A stretch of 57,309 nt of DNA from NCBI RefSeq assembly GCF_900142215.1, contig NZ_FRAC01000007.1, positions 241,093-298,401 of the forward strand. Direction: 5' to 3'. The DNA is from Anaerocolumna jejuensis DSM 15929 (GTDB lineage Bacteria > Bacillota > Clostridia > Lachnospirales > Lachnospiraceae). Below are positions 54,034 through 57,309 of this stretch, piece after piece; the first letter of the stretch is position 1, and every line of letters starts with the position of its first letter. Position numbers and translations under genes: made by a program. The notes below the pieces were generated by a model. That model saw only the letters and a list, made by a program, of their open reading frames with translations. It was not told the origin of the DNA and did no database searches.

Positions 54034-55725
54034 ATGTCATACAGGGATTTACAAGGATTTATAAAGGTACTGGAGAAGAATGGAGAGCTTAAGAGGATAA
54101 CCTGTGAGGTATCACCTATATTGGAGATAACGGAAATTACAGACCGTATTTCCAAGAAAAACGGCAGTGCCCTGTTATTTGAAAATGTCACAGGCTCGCC
54201 TTACCCGCTGCTTATCAATGCCATGGGCAGCTTCCGGCGGATGGACCTGGCTTTGGAGGCGGAGAGTACGGATGCCATAGCAGAGGAAATCAGGGAATAT
54301 CTGAACCTTAGGAATTATTTGTCTGTGGCGGGAATCCTTAAGAGTATTCCAAGGCTTTTCCGGCTACTATATGCGCTTCCCATAAAGCGGCCGGGAAGAG
54401 GAAAATGCCAGCAGGTTATTGAAAAGAATGTAAACTTAAATCAATTGCCGGTCTTAAAGTGCTGGCCCATGGATGCAGGGAGGTTTTTTACCCTGCCTTT
54501 AGTTTTTACAAAGGACAGGCATAGCGGGCAGCAGAATGTCGGTATGTACCGGATGCAGATCTTGGACGATGAAACAACGGCGATGCACTGGCATAAGCAT
54601 AAGGACGGCTCCCAAATATACAAGGATTACCAGGAGAAGGGAGAGCGGATGCCGGTTTCCGTAGCATTGGGCTGTGACCCGGCCATAACCTATGCGGCTA
54701 CGGCTCCCCTTCCCAAGATGCTTGATGAAATGATGCTTGCAGGATGGCTGCGCAGAGCCAATGTAACACTGGTAAAATGCATTACCAATGATATTTATGT
54801 ACCTTCTAATGCGGAATTTGTACTGGAAGGCTATGTGGATACAAAAGAGGAACCAGTACTGGAGGGGCCTTTTGGGGACCATACGGGATATTATTCTCTG
54901 GCGGATTATTATCCTAAATTCCATGTGACCTGTATCACCCATAGAAAAAGGCCGGTGTATCCGGCAACGGTAGTAGGCCGGCCGCCCATGGAGGACTGCT
55001 ATATGGCAAAGGCTACGGAGCGTATATTCCTGCCCTTTTTGAAGCTGCAGATACCGGAATTAAAGGATATGAATCTTCCGCTGGAGGGAGTTTTCCATAA
55101 CTGCGCTATTCTTTCCGTGCATTCCGCTTATCCCGGCTGTGCCAGAAAAGTCATGAATGCGGTATGGGGCATGGGGCAGATGATGTATACCAAGCTGATT
55201 ATTGTGGTGAAGGACAGTGTTGATGTACAAAACCTAAGGGAAGTAGAAGAAGCAGTCCTGTTAAATGTCAGCGGCCTGGAGGATTTGGTCCTGTGTGAAG
55301 GACCGCTGGATGCCCTGGACCACTCCTCTAACCGGGCTTTGTACGGCACGCGCCTTGGTGTGGATGCCACAAGGGAGGGAACCCCTTCAGGAAGGGAGCA
55401 TTACAGCGTAATCAATGTGAACAAAACTTATCCGGGAGAAGCAATGGACAGGCTGAAAGAGCGGTTAGGCGATTCGGAAGATAAATTTGTCATAGCCGTT
55501 GACGGCAATGTGGAGAAGGAGGACATTTCTCTGGTAATGTGGAAGCTGTTCAATAATATCGATGGGAAGCGGGACCTGATAGTTTATGGCAGCAGAATCG
55601 GTATTGATGCCACGAAAAAATGGAAGGAAGAAGGAATTACCAGAGAGTGGCCGGAGGATATCCTTATGTCGGAAGACATCAAAGAACTGGTAAGCAGAAG
55701 ATGGGAGGAATACGGACTTGATTAA
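54034..55725 (+). CDS. ubiD: UbiD-family (de)carboxylase
   Basis: 563 residues, a full-length UbiD. Motifs: MSYRDLQGFIKVLEKNGELK, DAGRFFTLPLVFTKD, ATAPLPKMLDEMMLAGWLR, EGPFGDHTGYYS with the conserved glutamate region, and YPATVVGRPPMEDCYM. These enzymes use prenylated FMN, made by UbiX, to decarboxylate aromatic acids; UbiX and UbiA genes follow directly. The ATG has only a weak ribosome site (GCAGG). A role in quinone synthesis (for example a futalosine-type route, where UbiD, UbiX and UbiA homologues act late) is likely but unproven; the symbol is family-level. Confidence 0.93.
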   Translation: MSYRDLQGFIKVLEKNGELKRITCEVSPILEITEITDRISKKNGSALLFENVTGSPYPLLINAMGSFRRMDLALEAESTDAIAEEIREYLNLRNYLSVAGILKSIPRLFRLLYALPIKRPGRGKCQQVIEKNVNLNQLPVLKCWPMDAGRFFTLPLVFTKDRHSGQQNVGMYRMQILDDETTAMHWHKHKDGSQIYKDYQEKGERMPVSVALGCDPAITYAATAPLPKMLDEMMLAGWLRRANVTLVKCITNDIYVPSNAEFVLEGYVDTKEEPVLEGPFGDHTGYYSLADYYPKFHVTCITHRKRPVYPATVVGRPPMEDCYMAKATERIFLPFLKLQIPELKDMNLPLEGVFHNCAILSVHSAYPGCARKVMNAVWGMGQMMYTKLIIVVKDSVDVQNLREVEEAVLLNVSGLEDLVLCEGPLDALDHSSNRALYGTRLGVDATREGTPSGREHYSVINVNKTYPGEAMDRLKERLGDSEDKFVIAVDGNVEKEDISLVMWKLFNNIDGKRDLIVYGSRIGIDATKKWKEEGITREWPEDILMSEDIKELVSRRWEEYGLD

Positions 55726-56593
55726 TATAGTGAGCAAAGGGGTAGAGAAATTAAGACAGTATGGCAAGCTTGTGATGTTTTCCCATACGATTTTTTCCTT
55801 AAGCTTTGCCGTTGTATCCATGGTACTTGCCTCCAAAGGAATTCCGGATATCAAAACGGTATTTTTCATCCTGGTATGCTTCCTGGGAGCCAGAACGGGA
55901 GCAAATGCCATCAACCGTGTCATAGATGCAGAAATCGATGCCAGAAATCCCAGAACAAAGGGAAGGCAGATACCAAGGGGAGAGGTAAAGAAAGGGGAAG
56001 TAGTGGCTTTTACTGCAGTCTGCTTCCTGATAATGCTTTACGGAGCATACCGGCTGAATATCATATGCCTTTTGCTGTCTCCGGTTGCCCTGGTACTTTT
56101 GACCGGCTATTCCTATACGAAGCGGTTCACCTTTCTCTGCCATTTTATACTGGGAGTTACCTGTGCCTGTGCACCGGTAGGAGCATGGCTGGCTGTCAGG
56201 GGAAGCTTAAGTCTGTTACCTTTGTTTTTAGGAGCAGCCAATACCTTATGGGTAGCTGGCTTTGATATCATATATGGGTGCCAGGATTATGACTTTGACA
56301 GGGAAAATGAACTTCATTCGGTAGCGGTACAATTCGGAGTGAAAAATGCCCTGAGGATAGCGGCCCTGCTGCATACCGTAACCTTGATATGCCTGATAGC
56401 GGCAGGTATCCTTGCGCCGGAGCTGGGCATTGTCTATTTTATCGGAATAGCGCTTATTGCAGCGCTTTTTGTGACGGAATACCGTATGGTATCCCCGGAG
56501 AATCTGGTGAATGTTAATATTGCGTCCTACAGTGTAAATCAGCTTGTCAGTATTGTGTTCCTGGTATTTGGGCTTGCGGATGCATTTTTATAA
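55718..56593 (+). CDS. ubiA: UbiA-family prenyltransferase
   Basis: 291 residues with eight or nine hydrophobic helices. Both Asp-rich motifs are present: NRVIDAEIDARNPRTKGRQ and DIIYGCQDYDFDREN. It attaches a polyprenyl chain to an aromatic acid in the membrane. The TTG start overlaps the ubiD stop by eight bases and lies ten bases after GGGAGG. The first motif has NRxxD where NDxxD is more common, as in other 4-hydroxybenzoate/naphthoate-type members. The symbol is family-level. Confidence 0.92.
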   Translation: MINIVSKGVEKLRQYGKLVMFSHTIFSLSFAVVSMVLASKGIPDIKTVFFILVCFLGARTGANAINRVIDAEIDARNPRTKGRQIPRGEVKKGEVVAFTAVCFLIMLYGAYRLNIICLLLSPVALVLLTGYSYTKRFTFLCHFILGVTCACAPVGAWLAVRGSLSLLPLFLGAANTLWVAGFDIIYGCQDYDFDRENELHSVAVQFGVKNALRIAALLHTVTLICLIAAGILAPELGIVYFIGIALIAALFVTEYRMVSPENLVNVNIASYSVNQLVSIVFLVFGLADAFL

Positions 56594-56610
56594 AGGTATT
56601 GGGAGGATGT

Positions 56611-57198
56611 ATGAAAAAGTTGATCATAGCGGTAACGGGAGCAAGCGGCTCCGTTTATTTTAAGAGGCTTGTCGACTGTCTTTTGCCGAAAGAAATAGAA
56701 CTGCATATCATTGCTACGGAACATGGAAGCCAGGTATTTGAATATGAAATGGGGATTAGCCTTAAAAAGCAGATGGAGGAATGGCAGAGAAATAACGGAC
56801 ATATTATTTGGGAGGACAATGAGAATCTCTTCTCCCCGGTTGCCAGCGGCTCCTACCAATGTGATGCCATGGCGGTAATCCCCTGTTCCATGTCCACAGC
56901 GGCGGAAATTGCAAATGGTATAACAAAATCCCTGCTTACAAGAGCAGCGGATGTAATGTTAAAGGAGAACAGGAAGCTTCTTTTAGTACCCAGGGAAACA
57001 CCTATGTCTACAATACATCTGAAGAATCTGTATGAGCTGTCAAGGCTCGGAGTCACGGTATTACCGGCAATGCCCGGATTTTACAGCCATCCTGAGACAA
57101 TGATGGATTTGGTGGACTTTGTTGTGGGTAAGACCCTTGATAGCCTTGGGGTTCAAAATGACTGTTATAAGAGATGGGAAGGAAACAGCGAAGCATGA
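56611..57198 (+). CDS. ubiX: UbiX flavin prenyltransferase
   Basis: 195 residues from the ATG at 56611 after GGGAGG (the frame opens at 56599). The FMN-binding loop is VTGASGSVYFKRL, with IIATEHGS, IPCSMSTAAEIANG, LLVPRETPMSTIHLKN and AMPGFYSHP. It makes prenyl-FMN for the UbiD protein encoded two genes upstream. Third gene of the operon, 17 bases after ubiA. Confidence 0.95.
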   Translation: MKKLIIAVTGASGSVYFKRLVDCLLPKEIELHIIATEHGSQVFEYEMGISLKKQMEEWQRNNGHIIWEDNENLFSPVASGSYQCDAMAVIPCSMSTAAEIANGITKSLLTRAADVMLKENRKLLLVPRETPMSTIHLKNLYELSRLGVTVLPAMPGFYSHPETMMDLVDFVVGKTLDSLGVQNDCYKRWEGNSEA

Positions 57199-57309
57199 AA
57201 GAAAGGCGCTTTCGCACTCTATTATTTAAGGCAGTACCGCAGACAAGCCTGCGGTATGCAATGGGAGCAAGTGTGAAAGAAAGGAGCTTTTCACACTCTA
57301 TTATTTAAG
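57197..57309. repeat. Direct repeats with hairpins after ubiX
   Basis: Two copies of GAAAGAAAGG(C/A)GCTTT followed by CACTCTATTATTTAAG (about 57,197-57,235 and 57,270-57,309) flank a TACCGCAG/CTGCGGTA stem. Each copy can also pair internally (GTGTGAAAG with CTTTTCACAC). The array runs to the window edge, so its full extent is unknown. Confidence 0.75.

Overview
The window looks like chromosomal DNA of a low-GC anaerobic Firmicute, most likely a Lachnospiraceae-type Clostridium. Supporting signs are strong AGGAGG ribosome sites, frequent TTG starts, a DUF5721-type gene, a DegV protein, a Clostridium beijerinckii-type secondary alcohol dehydrogenase and a VanRS-like two-component pair. No rRNA, tRNA, CRISPR array, integrase or transposase was seen. 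All family names come from reading the translated proteins by eye, without database searches.

Left part (1-11,170) is mostly housekeeping: an amylase-family (GH13) protein that seems to lack its catalytic nucleophile, a small ORF, a DUF5721-type gene, htpG under a textbook CIRCE/HrcA operator, a membrane VanZ-D,D-carboxypeptidase fusion, a VanS/VanR-like sensor pair and a DegV lipid-binding protein. Two intergenic repeat clusters lie here (1-440 and 2,799-2,985).

Middle part (about 11,185-38,525) is an AT-rich defence island bounded by roughly 400-bp direct repeats (11,185-11,604; 37,881-38,287; partial third copy 38,295-38,524). Inside are, in order: a truncated gene; a three-gene operon (4-TM protein, unknown protein, metallo-beta-lactamase-fold protein); a divergent AAA15-like ATPase; a secreted protein with three PPC-like repeats; a DUF5677/DUF3800 pair; an 1833-residue DUF4011-helicase-nuclease protein followed by a YdbC/PC4-like ssDNA-binding protein; a gene split by an in-frame TGA; a DUF2971 protein; a toxin remnant; a PD-(D/E)xK nuclease with an unknown partner; a complete type I restriction-modification operon translationally coupled to an ImmA/IrrE peptidase; and an HNH-type protein. 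Several pairs have no function I can name and are the best candidates for new anti-phage modules.

Right part (38,586-57,309) returns to general genes: two alpha/beta hydrolases with a TetR regulator; a stretch of gene remnants (40.8-43.3 kb); a PhnP-like metallo-hydrolase; a secreted propeller-like protein; an AAC(6')-type acetyltransferase; an HxlR/RidA divergent pair; an AraC regulator fused to a degenerate RelA/SpoT-type hydrolase domain; a DUF5301 protein; a GNAT; a GntR-deoC pair preceded by four 23-bp tandem repeats; a secondary alcohol dehydrogenase; an XRE/TPR regulator; and a ubiD-ubiA-ubiX operon that suggests quinone or prenylated-aromatic metabolism and may continue beyond the window.
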